Shown: piece by piece, positions 44,072 through 54,229 of the stretch | Position numbering within the stretch: position 1 is the first letter of the stretch | How the letters are laid out: every line of letters starts with the position of its first letter | Origin: Telmatactis stephensoni | Taxonomy: Eukaryota > Cnidaria > Anthozoa > Actiniaria > Isophelliidae | NCBI GenBank assembly: GCA_029948255.1 | Contig: JALIZF010001794.1 | Coordinates: 620,001 to 684,000, forward strand | Reading direction: 5' to 3' | Length of the DNA stretch: 64,000 nt | Notes under the pieces: generated by a model | Told to the model about the DNA's origin: nothing | Databases searched by the model: none | Seen by the model: the letters and a program-made list of their open reading frames with translations, nothing else | Translations under genes and position numbers: made by a program

Positions 44072-44938
44072 TCAGTACCAAAGAAACAATGGTAAGGAAC
44101 CCATGGTGTGCACACCACTACCAGAAAGACCTTGGTCTAAGATTGGCGCAGACCTTTTTGAATTCAACAATGCCACTTATCTACTGACTGTTGACTATTA
44201 CTCAAAGTGGCCTGAAATTGCAAAGTTGAATGGACTTACCAGTAGTCAAGTTATCACCCACCTGAAGAGTCAAATATCACGCTATGGGATTCCAGATCAA
44301 CTAATTACCGACAATGGACCCCAGTTTGCTAGTGCAGAGTTCAGGAATTTTGCAAAGCAATATGGATTTGTACATACCACTTCAAGTCCACTCTATCCAC
44401 AATCAAATGGTGAAGCGGAGAGGTATGTACAGACAGTGAAAAACATTTTAAAGAAAGCAGAAGATCCATATCTGGCCATCTTGGACTATAGGAACACTCC
44501 ATTGGAACAAGTGAACAAATCTCCAGCACAACTACTTATGGGACGACGTCTCAAGACAACTCTACCAACTTCATCAGCTCTACTCAAGACTGCAGACTCT
44601 GAGTTAATCACTACAAAGTTACAAGTTAGACAAGCATCTCAAGCAAACTACTATAACAAGCACTCTAGTAGAGAGCTGCCAACTTTACATACAGGTGAAC
44701 CAGTACGTGTACAGCAAGGAAAGAAGTGGATACCAGCTAAAGTCTTTAAACAACACAGTGCACCCCGCTCATATGTAGTACAAACTGACAGTGGAAAACT
44801 GTATAGAAGAAACAGAAGAGACATCCATCGTGACAAAGTCAAGTCAACTGAGGTACAGTTACCAACTACACCCTTAGCACCACCACCTCACACAGGAACT
44901 CCAAAACCACCAGAACAGTGGGCCTCACACTATGAAAT
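44049..44938 (+). CDS. Integrase of gypsy B, frameshifted and 3'-truncated
   Basis: It continues from the zinc domain (CPKCSQYQRNN) in another frame. The core has IGADLFEFNNATYLLTVDYY, then LITDNGPQFASAEF and the catalytic Glu in QSNGEAERYVQTVK. HTGEPVRVQQGKKWIPAKV matches gypsy integrase C-termini. After about 44938 the frame runs into CATG-rich repeat (up to 45014) that is not part of the element. No 3' LTR of B was seen. Confidence 0.85.
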
Positions 44939-47492
44939 GAAAATCCATGAAAAACTTGTGAATTTTTTCATGGTTAATTCATGGGTTATTCCAGGGTTTT
45001 CCATTGTTATTTAATGGTTTTTCCATGGGATATTTTCATGGCATTACACCTTTAAAATGCCATGAAAAAAACATTATAAAATCCATGAAAATCCCCTTAA
45101 TCTTTAACAATTCATGGCCATGAAAATGCACACATAAAATTGTAAACCCATGAAATACCCATTAAAGTACCATGAATCGTTATGCTGGAATTCCATGGTT
45201 TTTTAATGGTGTTTGGAAAACCCATGAAATGTAAAATGTTACGTTTCATGGTGTTGTTTTCATGGGGTGGGCAAATTCATGGCCCATGGAAAAGCCATGA
45301 CTGTCCTGTGAATTGTTAAAGATTAATGGGGCCATGAAAATTTTCATTACTTTTTCACAGTTTTTTCATGTGCCATGAAAATATCTGTTAATGGTATTTC
45401 CATGGGACAATATAAGGAATGCCAGATCATGAAAACCCCATGAAAAGTCAATGAATAGTAGTTAACTTAGAAATGAAATTTATCATTAATAAAAATATAG
45501 ATATACCATTAAATTAGAAGAACTAGCACTTCCCAAAATGGATGAAGAATCCAAAGTCGGTTTTTTTCTTCAAATAATGAAACCATGAAATGACTATATT
45601 GAATGCTTTATTTTATTCTCCTCTGTCACTAAAAAATTGTCATTAATAAATACACATTTTTCAGGAAGTTTTTTTCACTGACTCTTGTGATGAACATTGA
45701 ATAAGAAAAATATGCAACAAGTAAGAAAAATGTAAATTCTGATTTAGGAATTAAATATAATTATAAAAACTGTAACTTACATGACTATATAAATATATGC
45801 AAAATGATCTCAAGTTATAATTATCATGATATGTGATAATTAGTTGATTATTTATATTATTCCATTTCATATTCATAAATTTGCAATTTCTTCTAAGTCA
45901 AAATTAGCTCAAGTGATGAATCAAACTTATTGTAAGAATTCTTTTTCTAGTTTTCAGATCTTACTTTACTTTACTTGAGGCCTAGGGTGTATGTAAAACT
46001 TAACTTTAGCTTTAGCTACTTCTTACTTTGAAAAAGACATCTATCTGGAAATTAAATATAACAAATTAATTTTATTGATTGGAAGTTCTCCCTAGATAGA
46101 TATTGATATCAAAGACACTGAGTTTTTTAATAGTTTGAATATTATGATCAGTTTGTGATTAGAAATCAAGCATAAACTTCTCTAGAATAATCAGTTGTTG
46201 CTGAATAACGCTCTTACCTTTATGTAAAGAACTTCCTTTGAATGTATAGTCCATATAAAAATCCATTAGCGAGGTAGAAACGAAAAAGAACAAGAGAAAT
46301 TCACAGCTATACGCTTCAACGAACCGTTATTGAAATTTTATACTTCGCGCCCACTCAAACTACGCATGCGTTATATATCCGCTGTCTTTATAATTGCAGG
46401 CTCATAGCCAATCGTACTCAAACAGAAAACCAACAGTTCTCGTAGTTTTTACCGGGTTTTATCGTTAATTTAGGATAAAAAATATTGGAAATTCACCCCA
46501 AAATGCTTCAAACAATACAACAAAGTGATAAAGATTTAGAGATTAAGTGGAATTGTTGTTGCTATCCGATTTGGAGTTGCATGGACATCGATTGATCAAG
46601 GAGCAAGAGAATGGCGCGTCATATTCGAAGTTTTATCTCAAGCCTTCAAATGACCTTGATGGTTACATGATTGCATAAATGGAAGAAAGTGTTCACAAAC
46701 ATTCAGGCAGTAAGTTCATAAGTTTTAAATCAGAACTCTTTGAAGACGTCAAAAGTTACGAACTCATAATGTTGCAGATTGCTACAAACAAACCAGTTCA
46801 CTTAGATTAAAATCACTGGAGAATTTCTGAAACTGTCTGCAATATTCAGTAGTTTACCCAATATATTGTTGGTTATCAAGTGGCATATTACACTTTTATA
46901 TATATGAACGTTATATTTTAGTCATTTTAGTGTTTAATACCAAATCAGATAGGTGATTTTTTTGGCCTCTTGTCTGATTTTCATATTAAATCAAAATCGA
47001 TTGGAATACATCAAAGAATATTATTTTATAAGTTTCTCAACTTTGATTCATAGTTTTCTTTTGAAGCTGATGATTGAATTTTTCATCTTCAAGTATTTTC
47101 ATGACCATGAATTTTGTAGTCAGTAAAATTCATGGTCATGAAACTCGACGTGCATTTCTAGTTTTATGGGTTTTTCATGGCTCATGAAATTGACAAACAG
47201 AGAGACACGCCACTTTCATGGGTCATGAAACTTTTCGATTTCATGTTTTACTGTATTTCATGGCTCATGAAATTGATAAACAGAACAACACAACACTTTC
47301 ATGGGTCATGAAACTTTTGAATTTCTAGTTTTATGGGATTTTCATGGGTCATGAAATTCACAACCAGCCAATACACCACTTTCATGGGTCATGAAAATGT
47401 TCCTCCTGGTGTTTCATGGGATTTTCATGGCTCATGAAATTCATGTATTGCAGCCAAAAGATTTTTCATGGGAAATTCATAGACCCATGAAA
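44938..47492. repeat. CATG-palindrome-rich repeat element
   Basis: Two clusters of TTTCATG/CATGAAA motifs (44938-45460 and 47095-47492) flank an AT-rich middle. The first has about 24 CATG tetramers in 500 bp, plus inverted arms CCCCTTAATCTTTAACAATTC (45094) and GAATTGTTAAAGATTAATGG (45310). The second is a tandem array with a period of about 82-84 bp of CTTTCATGGGTCATGAAA (near 47212, 47294 and 47378), alternating with TTTCATGGCTCATGAAA. No coding domain was recognised. It interrupts gypsy B. Confidence 0.75.
45461..47090. other. AT-rich interior between CATG clusters, no gene seen
   Basis: It has no recognised coding frame. A less AT-rich patch at 46300-46680 contains CGCATGCG and a short ATG frame, without a domain. 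It is likely the non-coding middle of the repeat element or an older insertion. Confidence 0.4.
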
Positions 47493-47644
47493 TCTCAAAT
47501 TGCTGTTTTTTTTGCTGCCTTTGCGATTGACGTGAAGACCTCTTTGGTTAGAGATATGGTGACTGGGTGTTTACAGCAGTATCCCTCGAAAGTATGTGTA
47601 ACAATTTGGATAAAATAATAAAAATACTAGAAAATGTTAAAAAA

Positions 47645-47734
47645 AAGCAAGTCCACAACAAGCAAGACCACACTAAGCCCAAGTGGATGGAGAGGATCTT
47701 CAGAAGAAGCAACAAGATTGCATCAAGTATTTAA
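47645..47734 (+). pseudogene. Possible C-terminal remnant of element A polyprotein
   Basis: A short basic frame KQVHNKQDHTKPKWMERIF... ends at TAA (47732). It stands about 160 bp before the right LTR of element A, where that element's polyprotein should end. It is separated from the rest of pol by the nested insertions. Assignment rests on position and composition only. Confidence 0.3.
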
Positions 47735-47896
47735 AGTGATCATCAACCTTCAGAAAGTTTACAAGATTTGAACATCGTTAAAAACTTATAAGACTGTACA
47801 ATACATTTTGGGTATTGTATTTTTCAAGATTTGAACATTGACTTTATCATAATTCACGTTATGGTAATTTAAGCCATTTAAGAGAGAGAGGGGTAG

Positions 47897-48064
47897 TGTA
47901 GAGTGAGTGTTGTGACGTATGTGTACGCGTGAGAATGGCGTGAGCGAGTGCGGTCGTGTGTTGTATTGTGTGTGTCAGTTCAGTAGGGTGATTTCAAATG
48001 TTGTTTATGTTATACAAATAAAGTTTAAGTTATTTGTGACTCACGACAAAGGCACTTATACTAC
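47897..48064 (+). repeat. 3' LTR of gypsy element A
   Basis: 168 bp, the same start (TGTAGAGTGAG) and end (ACTTATACTAC) as the 30240 copy, with AATAAA. It is directly preceded by a polypurine tract at 47881-47893. Confidence 0.7.
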
Positions 48065-49423
48065 GAAGACATTCTGAACGAACAGAGAGAACCCGTGCAA
48101 ACATTGGCATTGCTAACCGATTGAGAGCTTGATTACACGGGGTGAGTTTATACCGCTTTGAATGAAATAATCTTGTGCTATTTTGCCTACACAGCCAGAT
48201 GTAGTTTTCAGCGGTGTACACAAGCTCTTTTCGATTTATGACCTCATTTATGATTTTGCCGATTTCTGTAGTGCTTGTTGAGAATTTCCATCCGGACCGT
48301 TTGTAGTTTGGATCACGGCGTTCGTCGATCGCACTGACGATTGTTGGTTTTATGCTTGTTAGCATTTTAAAATACAAAATAATTTTTTTCTAAGTTTCCT
48401 ATATTTCTTTGCATTCCTGCCATTAATTTCACTGTTGATTAGGTTTGAAACCTCGACGTGTTTACTCTTAGGTTTAAGTCTGGGTGAGTAAACTGGATTT
48501 TATTCAATTAAATATTTTCGATAGAAATATGCAAATTAAATTTCCTTTTCTTGAATGGAGCCTTTGTGTGTCCTTGGGGATGTCTATATAGTGTTTTGGA
48601 AACTTTTACTACCTCTCGATTGAGGCGTACTGACCTTGTTTTTGTTGTTTTAAAATGTGAAATGTCACGGTGATGTCACGCAAGGTGTGCAGAATCTCCA
48701 TGAAAGCTTGAAATTTTGATTTTGTGATAAAGAACTTGCTTGTGTGTGCTTTTGCTTTCATGTTTATTTTTCATGAGCTGTATTTAATTACTTCAAATTA
48801 AATTTATTTGAATAATTTTGTAATCTTATAGCAAACATAGTTAAACTGTGAAATATAATCAAAGTAATTAACTAATTGTAAAAAATTCTTTGTTTTCCAT
48901 ATTTAGCTAGTACAATTTCACGGATTAAGTGCAATCACTCTACTTCTTTCATGGTTTTAGTCATTACATATATTTCTACAGTTTTGTTATCTTTTCTCTC
49001 GACTTGATGTTTTTTATTATTTTACCTGTAACCACATGTCCTCTTAGAGGGCTTTTATTGAGCATTAAATTCGAGTGCAGAAGTATGAACAGCTAGAAAT
49101 TATCCTTTCAAAATTATACATTTGTCAAAGACAATAGAAGTTGGAGACATGCGCAGATGTTATCACTTGCTGCTGCAAATGTTTTTTTTCTCTGTTCGGG
49201 TCCAGAAGAGGCCTTTCTTGCGCAATCGGTCACGTGTTACACCTCCGATTGGTTAATAGTGTAAGAAACAATGCCCTTCATTCATCACCTTTGAGCGTGT
49301 GCAAACTCTTCGTAGTGAAGGCAAGCCAGGAACTTTAGGAATACAAGATGATCGAGGAGAGTTGACATAAGAAAAACATTCGTTGTTATTTACATCTATT
49401 TTTACCACAACTTGTAATTTTCC
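48065..49423. other. Flank right of element A, no clear gene
   Basis: A minus-strand frame at 48030-48377 (115 aa, IDERRDPNYKRSGWKFSTS) starts inside the LTR and shows no known domain. A MITE end (48916-48940) and a reverse copy of the 29219-29335 repeat (49060-49175) lie here. Otherwise it is AT-rich. Confidence 0.4.
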
Positions 49424-49444
49424 CGCTTTCTGATTGGCTGTCAG

Positions 49445-50293
49445 CTATGATCAATAAGAGGACAGACACATAGATATTGCGTCATCTGTCACGCAAAGCA
49501 AAGTCAAACTTTTTGAAGTTTTTTGAAAAGAGAATACTATATTTTACATTTTTGAGCCAGTAGAATGACTACAAATATTGTAAGTCTAATTGTTTTTGCC
49601 TTGGAAATCGATAGCTATTAACAAAACCGGTACCGTCAGGTTCATAACAATTTACACGGGTGAAAATTTTCAAAATCTCGCGCAACTTTCACTCGGAGAG
49701 TGAAAGTGTTGGTGTATTAAAACAACTCACAAAACATTTTTTTTTGGCAACCATTAGGAAAACGATGATATGAATACGTTAAATATATTCAAAATGTCAA
49801 ACCAGTCACCAACAATTATAGAGTAAAAGTTTTAATTGATTTGTCATTCATGACAAAGCCGCCGAAAAAATTGTAGGTGTTTTCTCATCTTTACGGCTTG
49901 AAATATCAGATTTCATGCAGCATAGAAACGATAATAACGGTTGACAAAACTTTTGTAAAGAAAAATGATATTTTGCATTGAAAAAAAGTTCAAAACAAAA
50001 CATTATTTAGATTCATAAATGTACACTTACCATCGGACGTGAAATCGCACGGCTTTTCACATGGCTGTTTTTGCTCTGATAAACCACGAGGAAAGAGCTT
50101 TAATTTTGTCTTCTAGATCTTTCACAAATAAAACATTGTTATCAGGTCTTGGAAGGAGTGTCCTTAAAGCATGAACAACCAAAAATTTCACAAAAAATAT
50201 ATAGTCACGTTTTAAATTGAAATGCTGTTTTTGTGGTAAAAAACAAATCGAACATAGTTTTTCATTGTCTGTCCTCTTATTGATCATAGCTAT
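49445..50293. mobile_element. About 850 bp inverted-repeat element (ATCAATAAGAGGACAGAC ends)
   Basis: AGCTATGATCAATAAGAGGA at about 49443 and its inverse at 50265-50293 bound an AT-rich segment. A 76-residue minus-strand frame (50057-50287) begins in the right end and has no recognised domain. The same end motif recurs at 50338 and 51385. Confidence 0.65.
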
Positions 50294-50591
50294 GCTTGTG
50301 GTTCCACTTGAGTTTTGAACATTTTTGTGACGTCATCTATGATCAATAAGAGGACAGACAATGAAAAACTATGTTCGATTTGTTAAATAGACATACAAAA
50401 TTTAGCCAAAATGTAAATTAGTAAAGAAAATTATATATTAAAATCATACAAAAAGAAAATAACAATATATATACTGTTCCGGATTTAGCCATTAAACAAC
50501 AGCTAAATTTGTTCCCACTAATAAGGTAGCTTCCCACTTAGCCGTTAAACAGCTAAATTTGGTCCCACTATTAAGGTAGCAGAAAGAGAAA

Positions 50592-50927
50592 TGCAGAAGA
50601 TGGTCATTGCATCCTCTATTCTTTTTTGGATGGTCTGACTGAAACAGGATACAACCAGTACAATAAAGTCAACGAGTTGTTTCCATTAAATGAAACGGAA
50701 ATTCTGGACAACTTGGATTTTTACGGTCCTTTTGTTGGTGAGTTCGATCTTGTGAAGGAGCTTGATGAGTACTTCCATTCCGATATAGTGAATGTCAATT
50801 TATATATAGATTTTCGAATTAATATAGCTTTATTTACTTAAATATTGTAAACATTTTTATAAATTAGTATTAGACAGGTCCACATCAGCTACGGCTGCCT
50901 GACTCTCAACCTGCGTCACCAAATAAA

Positions 50928-50950
<23 letters not shown>
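50592..50950 (+). pseudogene. Unassigned coding-like fragment followed by a LINE-type 3' end
   Basis: The frame at 50626-50841 reads FPLNETEILDNLDFYGPFVG and LVKELDEYF, of unknown family. It is followed by CAGCTACGGCTGCCTGACTC..AAATAAAATATG and a (TATG)n run at 50929-50957, as at the tail of a non-LTR retrotransposon. This is a different tail from the neighbouring LINE family. Confidence 0.4.
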
Positions 50951-50959
<9 letters not shown>

Positions 50960-51349
50960 TGGTTTGCATGCATCAATATATACTATATGCACTATAAACC
51001 CATATAATGGTAACCTATAGAACTATACAGTCCAGCACCATCGATCTACCACTACCACATCTACCTACCAGTCAGTCTCCTACTACCAGTATCTACTGCA
51101 ATATGCTACCAGTATCCCCCACCATCTACCAGTATCAACGAGTCTACTATAATATACTAGTATCTACTAGTGTCTACTAGTACTACCATCTACTAGTATC
51201 TACTAGTATCTACTGCCATCTACTAGTATCTACTAGTGCCTACCACCATATACAAGTATCTACTACCATCTACTACTGTCTACTACCATCTACTGGTATC
51301 TACTACCATCTACAAGTATCTACTGGTTTTCTACTAGTATCTACATATA

Positions 51350-51781
51350 GATTGTTTAATTCACGCAATCATAGTATAAATTAAATGATCAATAAGAGGA
51401 CAGACAATGAAAAACTATGTATAAATTATTATCTTTCAAAATTTATATCAAAATTATTATCTTTCAAAATTTATTTCAAAATTTATTGAAAAATGTTTAA
51501 AACTTCGTGAGGACAAACTTTCAGAAAATGAGCAATAATTCGAACTTACATTAGCCATATAATTTATATATATTCTTACAATTATTTTTTTTCATATATA
51601 TACATGAGGAATTGATTTGTTAAATTTGATAAATTTTATAATTATAGTAATATATAATTGCTATTTTAATAATTATAGAAATCAATGATTGTAAATTATT
51701 ATTTTTTAATCCATATGTTGCTGTTATGATTGTAAATGCTTTAGCAATACCTGTATGTAAGGTCATGCCAATAAAGCTTGT
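51350..51781 (+). mobile_element. LINE family X, copy 1 (3' end only)
   Basis: About 430 bp. The ORF C-terminus (CLKLREDKLSENEQ, stop near 51535) corresponds to CFQSRKEKLPDM in copy 3. The 3' end TTTAGCAATACCTGTA...GGTCATGCCAATAAAGC runs directly into minisatellite. The left side abuts minisatellite at about 51345 and includes an ATCAATAAGAGGACAGAC fragment at 51385. Confidence 0.7.
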
Positions 51782-51843
51782 TACTACTACTACCATCTAC
51801 TAGTATCTACTACCATCTACTACCATCTACTAGTATCTACTAC

Positions 51844-52309
51844 TGTTAATGTGTAACTTTCGTACATTGTTTATTTGATTATCTGTCAATCTGATTACCT
51901 GGGTTTATATTCATAAGTAAGTTTGTAATTCGACCTCTTTCATCAAGACACCATGACAGTAAGAGCCAAGGAGGTATGCTGATTGTAATTCATGATTTTA
52001 AGCATTTAAATATCTAATATATGATGATTACCCACGATGAAGAAGTTCAAGATCTATTATTTCAACATATTGTAAGTTTCATAGGCATCGCATGCTGCCT
52101 ACTATAATCGTTCAAGACAACAAGATAATCATATGATCGCTTAGTAAATAATTAGTTGCAAGATCCTTTAGTATCATAGTTTTAACATAGTTTTTAAATG
52201 ATTTATTATAGCTTTACGAGAACCAATAAAAGAACGAACGATATTGTCTCAGTGTACTTAATTGTACTGAAGTACGGCCGAACCGAGGTCGCAAACCTCA
52301 GCCGTCACA
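51844..52309 (+). repeat. Possible BEL/Pao LTR
   Basis: It starts TGTTAATGTGTAACTTTC directly after minisatellite and ends near GCCGTCACA. AATAAA occurs about 80 bp before the end, as in an LTR poly(A) signal. It immediately precedes the BEL/Pao-like frame. No second LTR is present. Confidence 0.35.
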
Positions 52310-52357
52310 GTAAAGCTCCTTGAAACCAAACGAACCATATGTCCCCGGCGTGCCAAC

Positions 52358-52915
52358 ATGTTTGGACCGGAAACGAGAGTTAAAACGCTAACCGAAAGGG
52401 GTCTGACATACCAACTAGAACTGTTGCAAAACAAATTTCGCAACGCGTATAGAGAATGGTCGAAACAGTTAAATAGTTTGAGATGTTTAGTTTCGGACAG
52501 CGATGATGCGGATAAGATCAGGGAAGACAGATCACATTTAGAAGCACGTTTTGAAATACTACACTCTACTCGGAGTAGGCTGGAAGATCTGTACAATAGC
52601 AACACTGGAATTGACATTTCTAAACAAAGAGATCGTTTCGACAACGCTGAATTAGAACACAATGACCTCTTAAAATGTGTAAACAAACGACTACTTGAAC
52701 TAAAAACACTAATGGAAAATGCTTCGATCGCCTCTAAAAGCATATCAGGAAGGTCTTCGCGCTCGAGATCCTCAAACGCCTCACTGAAATCCTTTACCGA
52801 CAGAAAGGTCAAAGCCGCAACAAAATTGGCTAGATTGACAACTGAGCTAAAATTAGCTGACGCTGAACGTCAGAAACCTCCCCGTCATGTTACACCCCGA
52901 GTACATCCCCTGGGC
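52358..52915 (+). CDS. N-terminal fragment of BEL/Pao-type polyprotein
   Basis: About 185 residues starting MFGPETRVKTLTERGLTYQL: charged coiled coil, a Ser/Arg run (SGRSSRSRSSNAS near 130-145), then KAATKLARLTTELKLADAE. This matches the usual beginning of gag regions in BEL/Pao elements of marine invertebrates (pattern memory). The frame then runs on into minisatellite and a LINE to 53476, a chance fusion. The rest of the element is missing. Confidence 0.5.
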
Positions 52916-53554
52916 TACTGGTATCTACTACCATCTACTAGTATCTACTACCATCTACTGGTATCTACTACCATCTACTGGTATCTACTACCATCTACTG
53001 GTATCTACTACCATCTACTGGTATCTACTGGTGTCTACTACCATCTACTGGTGTCTACTACCATCTACTGGTATCTACTACCATCTACTGGTATCTACTA
53101 CCATCTACTGGTATCTACTGGTGTCTACTACCATCTACTGGTGTCTACTACCATCTACTGGTATCTACTACCATCTACTAGTATCTACTGGTATCTACTA
53201 CCATCTACTGGTGTCTACTACCATCTATCGGTAATCAACAAACAGAAAGATCTATATTTATGTTGCATCTATATTCCACCCGAGAACTCAAAATACTTTG
53301 ATCCTGAAAGTTTTGAAAATCTTAACAATGATGTAGCCACCTTTTCCACTAAAGGATTCGTTATGTTACTAGGTGATTTTAATGCCCGAACAGGGAGAGA
53401 AGATGATGTCGTTTATAATGAAGGAAATAATTTTATACATAGTGATTTTACTACTGTCTCATTGGCAATACCTTGAAGGAATAACATTGATTCTAATGTT
53501 AATTCTCATGGTAAACATCTACTAGATATATGTAAGGATTTTGATTTAAGAATT

Positions 53555-53965
53555 TTGAATGGAAGAATATGTGGAGATTCTTTAGGTCGACCAACATACC
53601 ATGGCCAAAACGGTCATGATCACAGTCCTATATACACCAAAATTCAAATAACTTCAAACAATTTTCACAATGATGACCATTCCGACGAGTGTCCATTAGA
53701 ATCACTTGAAAAAATATATCCTCAATTTGTATGGACCTCTGAATCTAATGAAATGTATAATGGAGCCTTTTCATCACCTGATGTTTACAATTTAATCGAC
53801 GAATTTTTTGCAAAGAAGTTTAAAAATTTCAATGTTGACGATATAGAAAACTCTGTAAGTCTCGTCAATATGATCTACATCACAGCTGCAAAGAAATCTT
53901 TGAAGCTTAAGATAATCAAACCTAAGAAAAGATCACGATCTTTCTGTGAAAAGAAATGGTTCTGA
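53555..53965 (+). CDS. LINE X copy 2, endonuclease-to-linker fragment
   Basis: Same frame as the preceding endonuclease segment, after a TGA at 53474-53476. RICGDSLGRPTYHGQNGHDH resembles the endonuclease motif before the last His, partly deleted. A linker to the RT follows. It ends by frameshift at KKWF (53965) and continues in another frame at 53946-54146. Confidence 0.6.
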   Translation: MNGRICGDSLGRPTYHGQNGHDHSPIYTKIQITSNNFHNDDHSDECPLESLEKIYPQFVWTSESNEMYNGAFSSPDVYNLIDEFFAKKFKNFNVDDIENSVSLVNMIYITAAKKSLKLKIIKPKKRSRSFCEKKWF

Positions 53966-54229
53966 TTATGATTGTAAAAAAGCTTGTAAAGAATTAAGAA
54001 AATTGTCAAATCTAAAACATTTGGATCCATCGAAAGTAATTTTAAGGAAAATGTATCTCAAAAAATTGAAAGAATTCAAAAATTTACTTAAGTCTAAAAA
54101 CATAATTTTCAAACAGAAAAAATACATGGAAAATGGAAAACTCTAAAATCTTCAAATGAAAACATCAAAGAAGAGAAAATCCCTCCAATTACAGAACAAC
54201 AGTGGATTAAGCATTTTGAAACTTTACAT

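Larger units (their letters stand above)
30240..48064 (+). mobile_element. Ty3/gypsy element A with nested insertions (LTR to LTR)
   Basis: Two directly repeated, TG-initial LTRs (30240-30413 and 47897-48064) bracket a gag-pol gypsy element in plus orientation. A polypurine run (AGAGAGAGAGGGG, 47881) precedes the right LTR, and TTGGTGGCAGCGGT, a plausible primer-binding site, follows the left one. A LINE, gypsy B and the CATG-rich repeat occupy 37788-47600. No matching target-site duplication is visible, so pairing of these LTRs rests on similarity, PPT and PBS position. Confidence 0.6.

Noticed and set aside
48030..48377. 115-residue minus-strand frame as a gene
   Set aside because: It ends within the LTR, shows no domain, and its neighbours are repeats. 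It could be a relic but cannot be supported.
52887..53234. Open frames rich in YLLPSTGIYYHLLVST, also at 58071-58402
   Set aside because: They are decamer minisatellite read in frame, with no independent coding evidence.
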